Under the pieces are notes generated by a model. It saw only the letters and a program-made list of their open reading frames with translations, was not told the origin of the DNA and did not search any database. Both the position numbers and the translations under genes were made by a program. Positions 17,559 through 27,293 of a stretch of DNA of 64,000 nucleotides are shown here, piece by piece. Source of the DNA: Actinoplanes sp. KI2 (GTDB taxonomy: Bacteria; Actinomycetota; Actinomycetes; Mycobacteriales; Micromonosporaceae); the NCBI RefSeq assembly GCF_025630775.1, contig NZ_JAOSZE010000006.1, forward strand, positions 124,001 to 188,000, written 5' to 3'. Position 1 is the stretch's first letter. The number at the start of each line of letters is the position of its first letter.

Positions 17559-17564
17559 TAGGCT
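17559..17564 (+). promoter_or_regulatory. Candidate -10 element for ffh
   Basis: TAGGCT, the TAnnnT form seen at several other starts in this window, 58 bases upstream of the ffh start. No good -35 hexamer was found. Confidence 0.3.
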
Positions 17565-17622
17565 TGCGGCATCGTCTTCACTCTGACCAACGGGCCCTGC
17601 TGCCTAAGAAATCGAGCGCACC

Positions 17623-19185
<1,563 letters not shown>

Positions 19186-19214
19186 CCCGATTGGTGATCT
19201 AGGCATGGGTACAG

Positions 19215-19220
19215 TAGTCT
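19215..19220 (+). promoter_or_regulatory. Candidate promoter of the Uma2 gene
   Basis: TTGGTG at 19191-19196 and TAGTCT at 19215-19220 are spaced 18 bases apart and would start a short leader carrying GAGGAGG before ATG 19245. Confidence 0.3.
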
Positions 19221-19244
19221 CGTGACACCCCTGAGGAGGTCCCG

Positions 19245-19841
19245 ATGACCGCGGCCCTTAAGCTGCGGAGCCTGCTGGATGAAAAGCAGGACTGGACCGT
19301 CGACGACCTGGCGAGCCTTCCGAAGGATCTTCGTTATGAATTGATCGACGGAAGGCTCATCTTGCCGTGCCCCACCGGATTCCATCAGATCTTGGGCGTC
19401 GAGCTTGTCTTGGCGCTGCGGTCACATTGCCCACCAGGTTATGAGCCGGTGCCCGATATGTCGCTGAGCGTCGACCAGGGCAATGAGCCTCGGCCTGACG
19501 TGGTGGTCATTCCTGAGCGTGCGCTTCTTCGAAGCCCTGTGCCGATCGACAACGCCCTGCTCGCCGTGGAGATCATCTCGCCGAGCTCGCGCGCTCGGGA
19601 TATGACGGCCAAGGTCAGGGACTATGCCGCCGCGGGAGTGCAAAGCTACTGGACTCTGAATCCAGCAGCAGCGGACGGTGTCGTGCTGACCGAGTTTCGG
19701 CTCGGCGAGCACGGGGCCTATGACGTGGTCACGAGCACCAGCAAGCTGTTCACCACCGAGGTTCCCTATTCGGTCATCGTCGATCTGCCCGCACTCACGC
19801 GTCGCCGTGACCGGCTTTCGCCGCCGATCAGTGGCCGGTAA
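19245..19841 (+). CDS. Uma2-family (DUF820) putative endonuclease
   Basis: A 198-residue protein of the Uma2 family, which has a PD-(D/E)xK nuclease fold and usually no known biological role. Visible: WTVDDLASLPKDLRYELIDG near the N-terminus, PRPDVVVIPE (catalytic Asp, ~84), LLAVEIISPSS (catalytic Glu, ~107), DMTAKVRDYAAAGV (Lys, ~122) and YWTLNP. A strong ribosome binding site (GAGGAGG) precedes ATG 19245. Codon use is less GC-biased than in its neighbours (many GAA, GAT, CTT, TTT), which suggests acquisition. A decayed relative lies directly downstream. Confidence 0.88.
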   Translation: MTAALKLRSLLDEKQDWTVDDLASLPKDLRYELIDGRLILPCPTGFHQILGVELVLALRSHCPPGYEPVPDMSLSVDQGNEPRPDVVVIPERALLRSPVPIDNALLAVEIISPSSRARDMTAKVRDYAAAGVQSYWTLNPAAADGVVLTEFRLGEHGAYDVVTSTSKLFTTEVPYSVIVDLPALTRRRDRLSPPISGR

Positions 19842-19879
19842 GGCCCGCGGTGATGTGGCAGTCCTCGCCCGACGTGTTG

Positions 19880-20088
19880 ATGACCGGCGGCTGGACCGTA
19901 GGCAGGTTGAGAAGTCTTCTCGACCACCCGCGGTTCGAGCTCATTGACGGCTGGCTGGCCGCTACGAGATGGTCCGCTCAACGCACGAGGCGTTCACCAC
20001 GGATGAGCCATACCCGGTGACGATCGACCTTCCGGCTCTGACGGCACAATGGAAGAGGCGGTGGCAGCGAATCCGGTCCCCGAGATGA
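19880..20088 (+). pseudogene. Uma2-family remnant with internal deletion and frameshift
   Basis: From ATG 19880 the translation MTGGWTVGRLRSLLDH then FELIDGWLA matches the Uma2 N-terminus. The frame then shifts near base 19960, and the next frame reads YEMVRSTHEAFTTDEPYPV and then TIDLPALTAQW to a stop at 20086-20088, matching the Uma2 C-terminus (FTTEVPYSVIVDLPALT). About 110 codons, including all catalytic residues, are gone. It is therefore the dead half of a former tandem Uma2 pair. Confidence 0.7.
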
Positions 20089-20113
20089 TGTCCTGATCGG
20101 GTAGGAAGAAGCC

Positions 20114-21190
20114 ATGGCTTTGCATGTGCGTGGGGCGATCCTGCCTGAGGGCGACGTTCGCGATCTGTGGCTGGTGGGGGATCGGGTCACGTTCGAGCCG
20201 GTTGGTGGGGCCGAGACGATCAGTGACGGTGGGTTTGTGGTGCCGGGGCTGGTGGATGCGCACTGTCATCTCGGGATCGCCTACGGGGCCAAGCCGATCG
20301 AGAGGGTCGATCAGGCTCGGGAGCTGGCGGTCATCGACCGGGATGCGGGGGTGCTGGCCCTGCGGGATGCCGGGTCCCCGTTTCCGTATCCGGAGCTGGA
20401 TGACGAGGCCGGGATTCCGCGGCTGGCCCGGGCCGGGCGGCATGTGGCGCCGCCGCGGCGGTACCTGCGGGACATCGGGGTCGAGGTGGCCGCCGAGGAG
20501 GTCGCGGCCACCGTCACGGCGCAGGCCAAGGCCGGGAACGGCTGGGTCAAGCTGGTGGGGGACTGGATCGACCGCGGGGTGGGCGATCTCGCGCCCTCGT
20601 GGGATGCGGCCACGATGACCGCGGCGGTCGAGGCCGCGCACGCGGCGGGGGCCCGGGCGGCGGTGCACACGTTCTCCGAGGACGGCGTCGAGATCATGGT
20701 GCGGGCCGGGGTGGACTCGGTCGAGCACGGGACCGGGCTGTCGCTCGACCTCATCGACGAGATGGCCCGGCAGGGGACGGCCCTGGTGCCCACGATGATC
20801 AATATCCGGACGTTCGGGAAGATCGCCGAGCAGGCGCGCGAGAAGTTCGCCGGGTACGCCGATCACATGATCGCGCTGCGCGACCGGTTCCCGGGGGTGG
20901 TGCGGGCGGCGTACGAGGCGGGGGTGCCGATCTATCTCGGGACCGACGCGGGCGGCGGGATCCAGCACGGGCTCCAGGCCGAGGAGATGCTGATCCTGCA
21001 GGAGGCGGGGCTGCCGGCGGCCGAGATCATCGCCGCCGCCTCGTGGAAGGCGCGGGAGTGGCTCGGCTTCCCCGGGCTGGTCGAGGGTGGCCTCGCCGAC
21101 CTGGTGGTCTACGAGGCCGACCCGCGCGCCGACCTGAGGGTGGTGCGGGCGCCGAAGCGAATCGTGCTGCGCGGCGAGGTGATCCGCTGA
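20114..21190 (+). CDS. Amidohydrolase-family metal-dependent hydrolase
   Basis: A 358-residue amidohydrolase of the imidazolonepropionase/prolidase-like group. Metal ligands appear in DAHCHLG (HxH, ~residue 52), the His of AAVHTFSED, DSVEHGTGL, and the final Asp in LGTDAGGG; GLADLVVYEADP is the typical C-terminal beta-sandwich closure. The substrate is unknown. It starts at ATG 20114 after AGGAAGAA. Gly codons are unusually often GGG compared with neighbours. It lies between ffh/Uma2 and proS on the same strand. Confidence 0.88.
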   Translation: MALHVRGAILPEGDVRDLWLVGDRVTFEPVGGAETISDGGFVVPGLVDAHCHLGIAYGAKPIERVDQARELAVIDRDAGVLALRDAGSPFPYPELDDEAGIPRLARAGRHVAPPRRYLRDIGVEVAAEEVAATVTAQAKAGNGWVKLVGDWIDRGVGDLAPSWDAATMTAAVEAAHAAGARAAVHTFSEDGVEIMVRAGVDSVEHGTGLSLDLIDEMARQGTALVPTMINIRTFGKIAEQAREKFAGYADHMIALRDRFPGVVRAAYEAGVPIYLGTDAGGGIQHGLQAEEMLILQEAGLPAAEIIAAASWKAREWLGFPGLVEGGLADLVVYEADPRADLRVVRAPKRIVLRGEVIR

Positions 21191-21291
21191 CCGCGCGGGA
21201 GAGCCGGCCGCGCCGGAGGAGCTGACCGCGCCGGAGAGCTAGCCGTGCCGCAGGAGCTGACCGCGCCGGAAAACCGGTGCGGCGACGCGAC
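21187..21291 (+). repeat. Three tandem 35-bp imperfect repeats
   Basis: CTGACCGCGC recurs at 21187, 21222 and 21257, exactly 35 bases apart. The copies start at the amidohydrolase stop codon and run to the proS promoter; the third decays after ~15 bases. Confidence 0.6.
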
Positions 21292-21297
21292 TAGGAT
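21292..21297 (+). promoter_or_regulatory. -10 element for leaderless proS
   Basis: TAGGAT ends eight bases before ATG 21306, so transcription would start at or next to the start codon. There is no ribosome binding site. Confidence 0.5.
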
Positions 21298-21305
21298 GCT
21301 GCCTC

Positions 21306-22712
21306 ATGGCTCGAGTGCTCACTCCCCGTGCGGAAGACTTTCCCCGCTGGTATCAGGACCTGATCGCCAAGGCGCAGCTGGCCGACAACGGCCCGGTGCG
21401 CGGCACGATGGTGATCCGGCCGGTGGGCTACGCCATCTGGGAGCGCATGCAGGCCGACATGGACGCGCGGATCAAGGAAGCCGGTGTGCAGAACGCCTAC
21501 TTCCCGCTGTTCATCCCGGAGAGCTACCTGCGCCGCGAGGCCGACCACGTGGAGGGCTTCTCGCCCGAGCTGGCCGTCGTCACCCACGCCGGTGGCAAGG
21601 AGCTTGCCGAGCCGCTGGTGGTGCGCCCGACCAGCGAGACGGTGATCGGCGAGTTCATGGCCAAGTGGGTCGACTCGTACCGGGACCTGCCGCTGCTGCT
21701 CAACCAGTGGGCCAACGTGGTGCGCTGGGAGCTGCGGCCGCGCACGTTCCTGCGCACCACCGAGTTCCTCTGGCAGGAGGGGCACACCGCGCACGCCACC
21801 GAGGCGGACGCCCGCGAGCACGCCCGCGACATCCACAAGAACGTGTACCAGGCGTTCATGGAGGAGATCCTGGCCGTGCCGGTGGTGCCGGGCCGCAAGA
21901 CCCGGGGCGAGCGCTTCGCCGGCGCCACCAACACGATGACCGTCGAGGCCATGATGGGCGACACCAAGGCGCTGCAGATGGGCACCTCGCACGAGCTCGG
22001 GCAGAACTTCGCGAAGGCGTTCGACATCACGTACTCGTCCGCGGCCGGCTCGGTCGAGCACTGCTGGACCACGTCGTGGGGCACCTCCACCCGGATGATG
22101 GGCGGGCTGATCATGGTGCACGGCGACGACAACGGCCTGCGGCTTCCGCCGCGCCTCGCGCCGATCCAGGTGCAGGTCATGGTGGTCAAGGCGGGCGAGG
22201 GCGTCGCGGAAGCGGCGGCCAAGCTCCGCGACGAGCTCAAAGCAGCGGGGGTACGCGTCAAGCTCGACGACCGCGCGGACGTCCCGTTCGGCCGCCGGGC
22301 GGTCGACGCCGAGCTGCAGGGCATCCCGATCCGGGTCGAGGTCGGCCCGCGCGACCTGGCGGCCGGCAACGTGACGGTGGCCCGCCGGGTGGACGGCTCG
22401 AAGTCGCCGATCCCGATGGGCGACCTGGTCGGCGCCGTCACCTCCGCGCTCAAGGCCGACCAGCAGCGGCTGTACGACGACGCCCTGGCGTTCCGGGAGG
22501 AGCGCACCGTCGACGTGAAGACGCTCGGCGAGGCGATCGAGGCGGCGCAGACCGGCTGGGCGCGGGTGCCGTGGTCGGCGGTCGGCGACGCGGGCGAGAA
22601 GGAGGCGAACGGCAAGGCCGTCACGGTCCGCTGCCTGACCCGGGAGGACGGCACGATGCCCGACTCCGACGAGGAGCCGAACCTGATCGCGTACCTGGCA
22701 CGCTCCTACTGA
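21306..22712 (+). CDS. proS: Prolyl-tRNA synthetase, archaeal/eukaryotic type
   Basis: A 468-residue class II synthetase that charges tRNA-Pro. It is the short archaeal/eukaryotic-type ProRS: no editing insertion, LRREADHVEGFSPELAVV and VVRPTSETVIGEFMAKW near the N-terminus, the motif 2 loop LRTTEFLWQEGHTAH, a His/Cys region SVEHCWTTSWGTSTRMMGG, an anticodon-binding domain from ~residue 285, and an extra C-terminal domain ending in a Tyr (ARSY), as in this class. Actinobacteria carry either type. There is no ribosome binding site; a TAGGAT -10 eight bases upstream indicates a leaderless mRNA. Confidence 0.96.
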   Translation: MARVLTPRAEDFPRWYQDLIAKAQLADNGPVRGTMVIRPVGYAIWERMQADMDARIKEAGVQNAYFPLFIPESYLRREADHVEGFSPELAVVTHAGGKELAEPLVVRPTSETVIGEFMAKWVDSYRDLPLLLNQWANVVRWELRPRTFLRTTEFLWQEGHTAHATEADAREHARDIHKNVYQAFMEEILAVPVVPGRKTRGERFAGATNTMTVEAMMGDTKALQMGTSHELGQNFAKAFDITYSSAAGSVEHCWTTSWGTSTRMMGGLIMVHGDDNGLRLPPRLAPIQVQVMVVKAGEGVAEAAAKLRDELKAAGVRVKLDDRADVPFGRRAVDAELQGIPIRVEVGPRDLAAGNVTVARRVDGSKSPIPMGDLVGAVTSALKADQQRLYDDALAFREERTVDVKTLGEAIEAAQTGWARVPWSAVGDAGEKEANGKAVTVRCLTREDGTMPDSDEEPNLIAYLARSY

Positions 22713-22728
22713 GGCGCGGGTTCCGGAC

Positions 22729-23418
22729 GTGCGTTTCGCCCCGGGCCGCCAGGTTCTGTACCGCAACGTCTACGGCCCGCGGCTGGCCTGTGTGCGCCCC
22801 TGCCGGGTGATCTCCGACGACGAGCGTGGACTGCTGCTGTGGCTGGCCCGCGGCAGCGCCGTGGTCGTCGAGCGGGCCGTCGACGGCCGGGGGATCCGGG
22901 ACATGCCGTTCGCCGAGTGGATCCGCCTGGAGTACGAGAACGTGGTGGGCTCCTGGCGCGGGCCGGGTCTGCTCAAGTTCGTGCCGCCGGCCGGCGACCA
23001 CTCGGTCTGGTTCTTCCGCGACGACGACGGCACGTTCCAGAACTGGTACGTCAACCTCGAGTACGGCGCGCTGCGCTGGGACGACGGCGACGTGGCCGGC
23101 ATCGACGTGACCGACCAGGATCTCGACATCGTCGTCGACCCCGACCTTTCCTGGCACTGGAAGGACGAGGACGAGTTCGCCGAGCGCCTGGCGTTCCCCG
23201 ACCATTACTGGGTACGTGACGAGCGGACTGTCCGCGCCGAGGGCCGCCGGCTGGTGAAGGTCATCGAGGCGGGCGAGTTCCCGTTCGACGGCACCTGGAC
23301 GGACTTCCGGCCGGATCCGAGCTGGTCCATCCCCACGACCATGCCGGAGGGCTGGGATCGGCCGCCGGTGCCGCGGACCGTCTTCGGGGTTCCGGGTCTT
23401 CCCACTCACGCAGAATGA
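22729..23418 (+). CDS. DUF402-family protein (possible nucleotide phosphohydrolase)
   Basis: A 229-residue protein with the DUF402 core: SVWFFRDDDGTFQNWYVNLE (~residues 88-108), then DVTDQDLDIVVDPDLSWHWKDEDEF rich in the acidic residues that bind metal in the family. Characterised relatives are nucleoside tri/diphosphatases and FomD, which cleaves a CMP-phosphonate; the substrate here is unknown. It starts at GTG 22729, 17 bases after the proS stop, so it is probably co-transcribed with proS. A strong GC hairpin follows its stop. Confidence 0.82.
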   Translation: MRFAPGRQVLYRNVYGPRLACVRPCRVISDDERGLLLWLARGSAVVVERAVDGRGIRDMPFAEWIRLEYENVVGSWRGPGLLKFVPPAGDHSVWFFRDDDGTFQNWYVNLEYGALRWDDGDVAGIDVTDQDLDIVVDPDLSWHWKDEDEFAERLAFPDHYWVRDERTVRAEGRRLVKVIEAGEFPFDGTWTDFRPDPSWSIPTTMPEGWDRPPVPRTVFGVPGLPTHAE

Positions 23419-23419
23419 A

Positions 23420-23452
23420 GGGCCAGGGCCAGCTCTGCTGGGCCCCGGCCCG
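23420..23452 (+). terminator. GC-rich hairpin after the DUF402 gene
   Basis: The arms GGGCCAGGGCCAGC and GCTGGGCCCCGGCCC pair with one mismatch and one bulge around a TCT loop, two bases after the stop codon. No T-run. Confidence 0.6.
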
Positions 23453-23542
23453 GCCTCGGCGGGAGCGACGGTCTGCACCATGCACCCAGATACGACATTA
23501 ATTTGACCTTGAAGTTGAATTTTGTCCGGATCTACGGCCCGA

Positions 23543-23573
23543 TTGGCAGCAGCGAAAGACGATCTGGCAGAAT
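23543..23573 (+). promoter_or_regulatory. Candidate rpsP operon promoter
   Basis: TTGGCA (23543-23548) and CAGAAT (23568-23573), spacing 19, inside a 280-base gap of lower GC content. A second TTGGCA at 23582 is followed by TAACTC with spacing 16. About 40 bases upstream lies TTGACC-TTGAAG-TTGAAT (23503-23520), a hexad-periodic motif that could be a regulator site. Confidence 0.35.
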
Positions 23574-23699
23574 GGTTTCGCTTGGCACGCGTGAGGCGCC
23601 CTCTAACTCTGAGCGCGTTGCCATCCCCGAGGCGACGGTCCCGCAACCCCACGTGGGTCCCAGTCTCAAAACTCACGCAGTCATCAGGAGCGAACTACC

Positions 23700-24209
23700 G
23701 TGGCCGTTAAGATCCGGCTTCTGCGGATGGGCAAGATCCGCAACCCGCAGTACCGCATCGTCGTCGCCGACTCGCGCACCAAGCGCGACGGTCGTGCCAT
23801 CGAGTACGTCGGCATCTACCAGCCGAAGGAAAACCCCTCGCTGATCCAGGTGAAGTCCGAGCGCGTGCAGTACTGGCTCTCGGTCGGCGCGCAGCCGAGC
23901 GAGGCCGTCCAGCGCATCCTGGAGAAGACCGGCGACTGGCAGCAGTTCAAGGGCCTGCCGGCCCCGCCGCCGCTGCTGGTGGCCGAGGTGAAGAAGAGCC
24001 GCACCGAGGTGTACGAGGCCGAGGCCAAGCAGGCCGCGGGCGTCGCCGACAGCAAGCCGGCCACCCCGAAGAAGTCGGCCAAGGCCGAGCCGAAGGCCGC
24101 CGAGGCCAAGGCTGCCGAGCCGAAGGCCGCCGAGGCCGCCGAGCCGAACCGCGAGGCCGTCGCCGAGACCGCAGAGGACCCGGCCGGTGCCGGCGCCGAC
24201 GCGAGCTGA
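23700..24209 (+). CDS. rpsP: 30S ribosomal protein S16 with C-terminal extension
   Basis: 169 residues. The first ~85 are the S16 domain ([46 protein letters not shown]), which binds 16S rRNA and is needed for 30S assembly. The remaining ~80 form an Ala/Lys/Glu-rich tail with repeated [15 protein letters not shown] units, an actinobacterial extension of unknown role. Start GTG 23700 has AGGAG nine bases upstream. First gene of the rpsP-KH-rimM-trmD operon; the KH gene start overlaps its end by 23 bases. Confidence 0.97.
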   Translation: MAVKIRLLRMGKIRNPQYRIVVADSRTKRDGRAIEYVGIYQPKENPSLIQVKSERVQYWLSVGAQPSEAVQRILEKTGDWQQFKGLPAPPPLLVAEVKKSRTEVYEAEAKQAAGVADSKPATPKKSAKAEPKAAEAKAAEPKAAEAAEPNREAVAETAEDPAGAGADAS

Positions 24210-24444
24210 CGGGGCGCTCCGGCCGGCGCTGGAGCACCTCGTCAAGGGCATCGTCGACAACCCGGACGACGTCCGGGTCCGGCTGGTCGACGCGCGCCGC
24301 GGCAAGCGGCTCGAGGTGCGCGTGCACCCGGAGGACCTGGGAACGGTCATCGGGCGCGGCGGCCGGACGGCCAAGGCCCTGCGTCAGGTCATCGGGTCGA
24401 TCGGTGGGCGCGGCATCCGCGTCGACATCGTCGACGCCTACTGA
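24187..24444 (+). CDS. khpA: KH-domain RNA-binding protein (KhpA-like)
   Basis: An 85-residue protein, essentially one KH domain: [17 protein letters not shown] at the start and the nucleic-acid-binding GXXG loop in [17 protein letters not shown]. It is found in this position between rpsP and rimM in most actinobacteria and Firmicutes and binds RNA, probably with a KhpB/Jag-type partner. GTG 24187 lies inside the rpsP coding end; the domain itself begins ~10 residues later. Confidence 0.9.
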   Translation: MPAPTRADGALRPALEHLVKGIVDNPDDVRVRLVDARRGKRLEVRVHPEDLGTVIGRGGRTAKALRQVIGSIGGRGIRVDIVDAY

Positions 24445-24447
24445 CCG

Positions 24448-25014
24448 ATGCTGCTCGTAGTCGGTCAGATCGGTAAGCCGCACGGGATCCGGGGCGAGGT
24501 CTCGGTGTCCGTGCGCACCGACGAGCCCGAGGAGCGCTTCGTCGCCGGTTCGGTGTTCACCACGGAGGTCCCCCGGGGCCGCCGGGTGAGCGCCGGGCCG
24601 GCGGCTGCCGTTCCCGGGGTGCCCTATCAGGTGCCCTCGGCCCTCGTCGTCGAGTCCGTGCGCTGGCACCAGGGCCGCGGGATCGTGCAGTTCGAGGGCA
24701 TCCATGACCGGAACGTGGCCGAGGCCCTCCGCGGTGTGCTGCTGCAGGTCGAGAGCACCTCCTTGACGCCGCCCGCGGACCCGGACGAGTTCCACGACCA
24801 CCAGCTGGTCGGGCTGCGGGTCGTCTCGGTGGGTGGCGACGATCTGGGGGCGGTTGCCCGGATCGACCACGCGCCCGCGTCGGATCTGATCGTGCTGGCC
24901 AAGTCGGGCGGCGGGACGGCGCTGATTCCGTTCGTGACCGCGCTCGTGCCGACGGTCGATGTCGCCGGTGGGCGGATCGTGGTGGACCTGCCCGAGGGTC
25001 TGCTGGACCTCTGA
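24448..25014 (+). CDS. rimM: 16S rRNA processing protein RimM
   Basis: A 188-residue 30S maturation factor. The N-terminal RimM barrel has [17 protein letters not shown], and a PRC-barrel follows ([13 protein letters not shown]... [13 protein letters not shown]... [13 protein letters not shown]). It binds S19 and helps assemble the 30S head. It starts three bases after the KH gene and its stop overlaps trmD as TGATG, so it is tightly coupled in the operon. Confidence 0.96.
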   Translation: MLLVVGQIGKPHGIRGEVSVSVRTDEPEERFVAGSVFTTEVPRGRRVSAGPAAAVPGVPYQVPSALVVESVRWHQGRGIVQFEGIHDRNVAEALRGVLLQVESTSLTPPADPDEFHDHQLVGLRVVSVGGDDLGAVARIDHAPASDLIVLAKSGGGTALIPFVTALVPTVDVAGGRIVVDLPEGLLDL

Positions 25015-25772
25015 TGCGTGTCGACATTGTCACGATATTTCCGGATTACTTTTCGCCGCTAGACCTGTCGCTGATCGGCAAGGCCCGCGCCACGGGCGTC
25101 CTCGACCTCGCCGTGCACGACCTGCGCACCTGGACGCACGATGTGCACCGGACGGTCGACGACACGCCCTACGGCGGCGGGCCGGGCATGGTGATGCGGC
25201 CCGAGCCGTGGGGCCAGGCGCTCGACGCGATGGGCGAGGGCACGCTGGTCGTGCCGTCGCCGGTGGGCAAGCCGTTCACCCAGGCCGACGCGTACGAGAT
25301 GGCCTCTCTCGATCATTTGATTTTCGCCTGCGGCCGGTACGAGGGGATCGACCAGCGGGTCATCGACGACGCGGCCTCGCGGATGCCGGTGCGGGAGGTC
25401 TCGCTCGGCGACTACGTGCTGTTCGGCGGCGAGGTGGCGGTCATCGTGATCATGGAGGCGATCACCCGGTTGCTGCCGGGCGTGCTCGGCAACGCCTCCT
25501 CCCTCGACGAGGAATCGCACGCCGCCGGCCTGCTCGAAGCGCCGGTGTACACCAAGCCGGCCTCCTGGCGGGACCGGGAGGTGCCGGAGGTGCTGCGGTC
25601 GGGCGATCATGGCCGGATCGCGCGCTGGCGGCGGGATCAGTCGCTCCTGCGGACCGCTTCGCGCCGGCCGGACATGGTGGCCGCGTACCCGCCCGCGTCT
25701 TTGGACAAAGCGGACAGGAAGACCCTCGACGAGGGTGGATTTCGGATCATGCCCCCTGCTGTGGCAGAGTAG
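25014..25772 (+). CDS. trmD: tRNA (guanine-37-N1)-methyltransferase TrmD
   Basis: A 252-residue SPOUT-class methyltransferase that makes m1G37 next to the anticodon and prevents +1 frameshifting. Family motifs: [12 protein letters not shown] at the start, [18 protein letters not shown], the trefoil-knot AdoMet site [13 protein letters not shown] and [13 protein letters not shown], and [20 protein letters not shown]. The start ATG 25014 overlaps the rimM stop by one base. The stop is followed by a 128-base structured leader before rplS. Confidence 0.98.
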   Translation: MRVDIVTIFPDYFSPLDLSLIGKARATGVLDLAVHDLRTWTHDVHRTVDDTPYGGGPGMVMRPEPWGQALDAMGEGTLVVPSPVGKPFTQADAYEMASLDHLIFACGRYEGIDQRVIDDAASRMPVREVSLGDYVLFGGEVAVIVIMEAITRLLPGVLGNASSLDEESHAAGLLEAPVYTKPASWRDREVPEVLRSGDHGRIARWRRDQSLLRTASRRPDMVAAYPPASLDKADRKTLDEGGFRIMPPAVAE

Positions 25773-25787
25773 GGAGGTTGCCGTTTT

Positions 25788-25877
25788 CGCTCCGCGCCGC
25801 GGGGCGAGGACGAGGATCCTCCCAGCACGTGCCGGAGGATCAGCAGTACCCACCCGCGCATCGAACTCCCGATGCGC
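25788..25877 (+). promoter_or_regulatory. Three-hairpin leader of rplS
   Basis: Three successive hairpins fill the trmD-rplS gap: CGCTCCGC/GCGGGGCG (25788-25806, one G-U pair), GATCCTCC/GGAGGATC (25815-25841, 11-base loop) and GCGCATCG/CGATGCGC (25856-25877, 6-base loop). The last ends 23 bases before the rplS start codon. This could be an autoregulatory L19 leader or a processing/attenuation site. No known RNA family was recognised. Confidence 0.5.
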
Positions 25878-25900
25878 TTGAGCACGACGAGGATGCAGCG

Positions 25901-26257
25901 ATGAACACGCTGGACGCTCTCGACGCCCAGTCGCAGCGCACCGACCTTCCCGACTTCCGCGCCGGCGACACCCTCAAGGTGCACGCCCGGGTCGTCGAGG
26001 GCAACCGTTCCCGCGTCCAGGTCTTCCAGGGCGTCGTGATCGGCCGCCAGGGTGCCGGCCTCCGCGAGACCTTCAAGATCCGGAAGATCAGCTTCGGCGT
26101 CGGCGTCGAGCGGACCTACCCGATCAACAGCCCGGCGATCGACCGGATCGAGGTCGTGTCCCGCGGTGACGTGCGCCGGGCCAAGCTCTACTACCTGCGC
26201 GAGCTCCGGGGCAAGAAGGCCAAGATCAAGGAGCTTCGGGAGAAGCAGACCGTCTGA
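25901..26257 (+). CDS. rplS: 50S ribosomal protein L19
   Basis: 118 residues, full length for L19, which sits at the 30S-50S interface. Conserved: [57 protein letters not shown] and the C-terminal [21 protein letters not shown]. Start ATG 25901 is preceded by GAGGA. It is the last ribosomal gene of the operon, separated from trmD by the hairpin leader and from lepB by a strong inverted repeat. Confidence 0.98.
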   Translation: MNTLDALDAQSQRTDLPDFRAGDTLKVHARVVEGNRSRVQVFQGVVIGRQGAGLRETFKIRKISFGVGVERTYPINSPAIDRIEVVSRGDVRRAKLYYLRELRGKKAKIKELREKQTV

Positions 26258-26331
26258 TACTCATCAATCCGGCGTTCGGCGAACTACGCTTGCGCCTGGG
26301 CCGGATGGGATCAGTGTGAACCCTTCCAGTG

Positions 26332-26357
26332 CTACCGCCCGTACAACCGGGCGGTAG
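26332..26357 (+). terminator. Hairpin terminator between rplS and lepB
   Basis: CTACCGCCCG (26332-26341) and CGGGCGGTAG (26348-26357) form a perfect 10-bp stem with loop TACAAC; a CTTTTC follows 24 bases later. It separates rplS from the signal peptidase genes. Confidence 0.65.
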
Positions 26358-26405
26358 TGCTGTATCCGGGGCTTTTCGGCCGGTCGGCGGCAGGAGATGC
26401 GAAGC

Positions 26406-27293
26406 GTGGAACCGATGCAGGGCTATCGGCCGTCCGAGCGGCGGCGACGCTCGATGATTCGGCGCAAGGAAATGCCGCTCTGGCAGGAGCTGCCGCTGCT
26501 GCTCGTGGTGGCGTTCTGTCTGGCCGTGCTGATTCGCACGTTCCTGGTGCAGGCGTTCTACATCCCCAGCGGCTCGATGCAGAAGACGCTGGAGATCAAG
26601 GACCGCGTCCTGGTCAACAAGGTCGTCTATGACCTGCGTGACCCGCTCCGCGGCGAGATCGTGGTCTTCCGGGGCACCGACAACTGGGCGCCCGAGGTCA
26701 CCGAGCCGGTCAGCAACAGCTTCGGCGCCAAGCTGGGGCGCACCATCGGCGACCTCGTCGGGGTCAGCCGCCCGGGGGAGCGCGACTTCATCAAACGAGT
26801 GATCGGCCTGCCCGGCGACAAGGTGGCCTGCTGCGACGCCAAGGGCCGGATCACGGTCAACGGCGTGGGCATCGACGAGCCGTACATCGCGGAGGGCTAC
26901 AACTCCGATCTGAACCAGCCGCCGAACCCGACGCAGTGCACCAGCCGGCGGTTCGCCGAGATCACCGTCCCGCCAGGTGAGATGTTCGTCATGGGTGACC
27001 ACCGGCTGGTCTCCCAGGACGCGCGATGCCAGGGGCCCGTCCCGATCAAGAACATCATCGGCCGGGCATTCGTCATCGTCTGGCCGAGCAGCCGGTTCAC
27101 CAGCCTCTCCGTGCCCGACGTCTGGAAGACCTACGCCGCCGCCCATCCGACCGCCGCGGCGGAAAGCCGGTTGCCGGTTCGGCGTGGCGACCCCGCGTCC
27201 GACGTTTTCGTCCTACCGTTTCTGTTATCTGCGGGTCTATCCGCGCGTTCCGGACTGAACTTCGCAGCCCGGCGTCGTAGGCTCCGTTCGTGA
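26406..27293 (+). CDS. lepB: Signal peptidase I, first copy
   Basis: About 295 residues, membrane-anchored. It removes signal peptides of exported proteins outside the membrane. A single N-terminal TM helix (LLLVVAFCLAVLIRTFLV) leads to the catalytic Ser in FYIPSGSMQKTL, the general-base Lys in DFIKRVIGLPGD, and MGDHRLVSQDAR. Start GTG 26406 is preferred since AGGAG lies nine bases upstream; ATG 26397 directly abuts that site. After the catalytic domain there is an unusual ~45-residue tail with a hydrophobic stretch and a basic end, which overlaps the next gene's promoter. Confidence 0.93.
   Translation: MEPMQGYRPSERRRRSMIRRKEMPLWQELPLLLVVAFCLAVLIRTFLVQAFYIPSGSMQKTLEIKDRVLVNKVVYDLRDPLRGEIVVFRGTDNWAPEVTEPVSNSFGAKLGRTIGDLVGVSRPGERDFIKRVIGLPGDKVACCDAKGRITVNGVGIDEPYIAEGYNSDLNQPPNPTQCTSRRFAEITVPPGEMFVMGDHRLVSQDARCQGPVPIKNIIGRAFVIVWPSSRFTSLSVPDVWKTYAAAHPTAAAESRLPVRRGDPASDVFVLPFLLSAGLSARSGLNFAARRRRLRS
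27255..27283 (+). promoter_or_regulatory. Internal promoter for the second lepB (leaderless)
   Basis: CTGAAC (27255-27260), 17-base spacer, TAGGCT (27278-27283); the -10 ends six bases before the GTG start at 27290. It lies in the 3' end of the first lepB. Confidence 0.5.
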
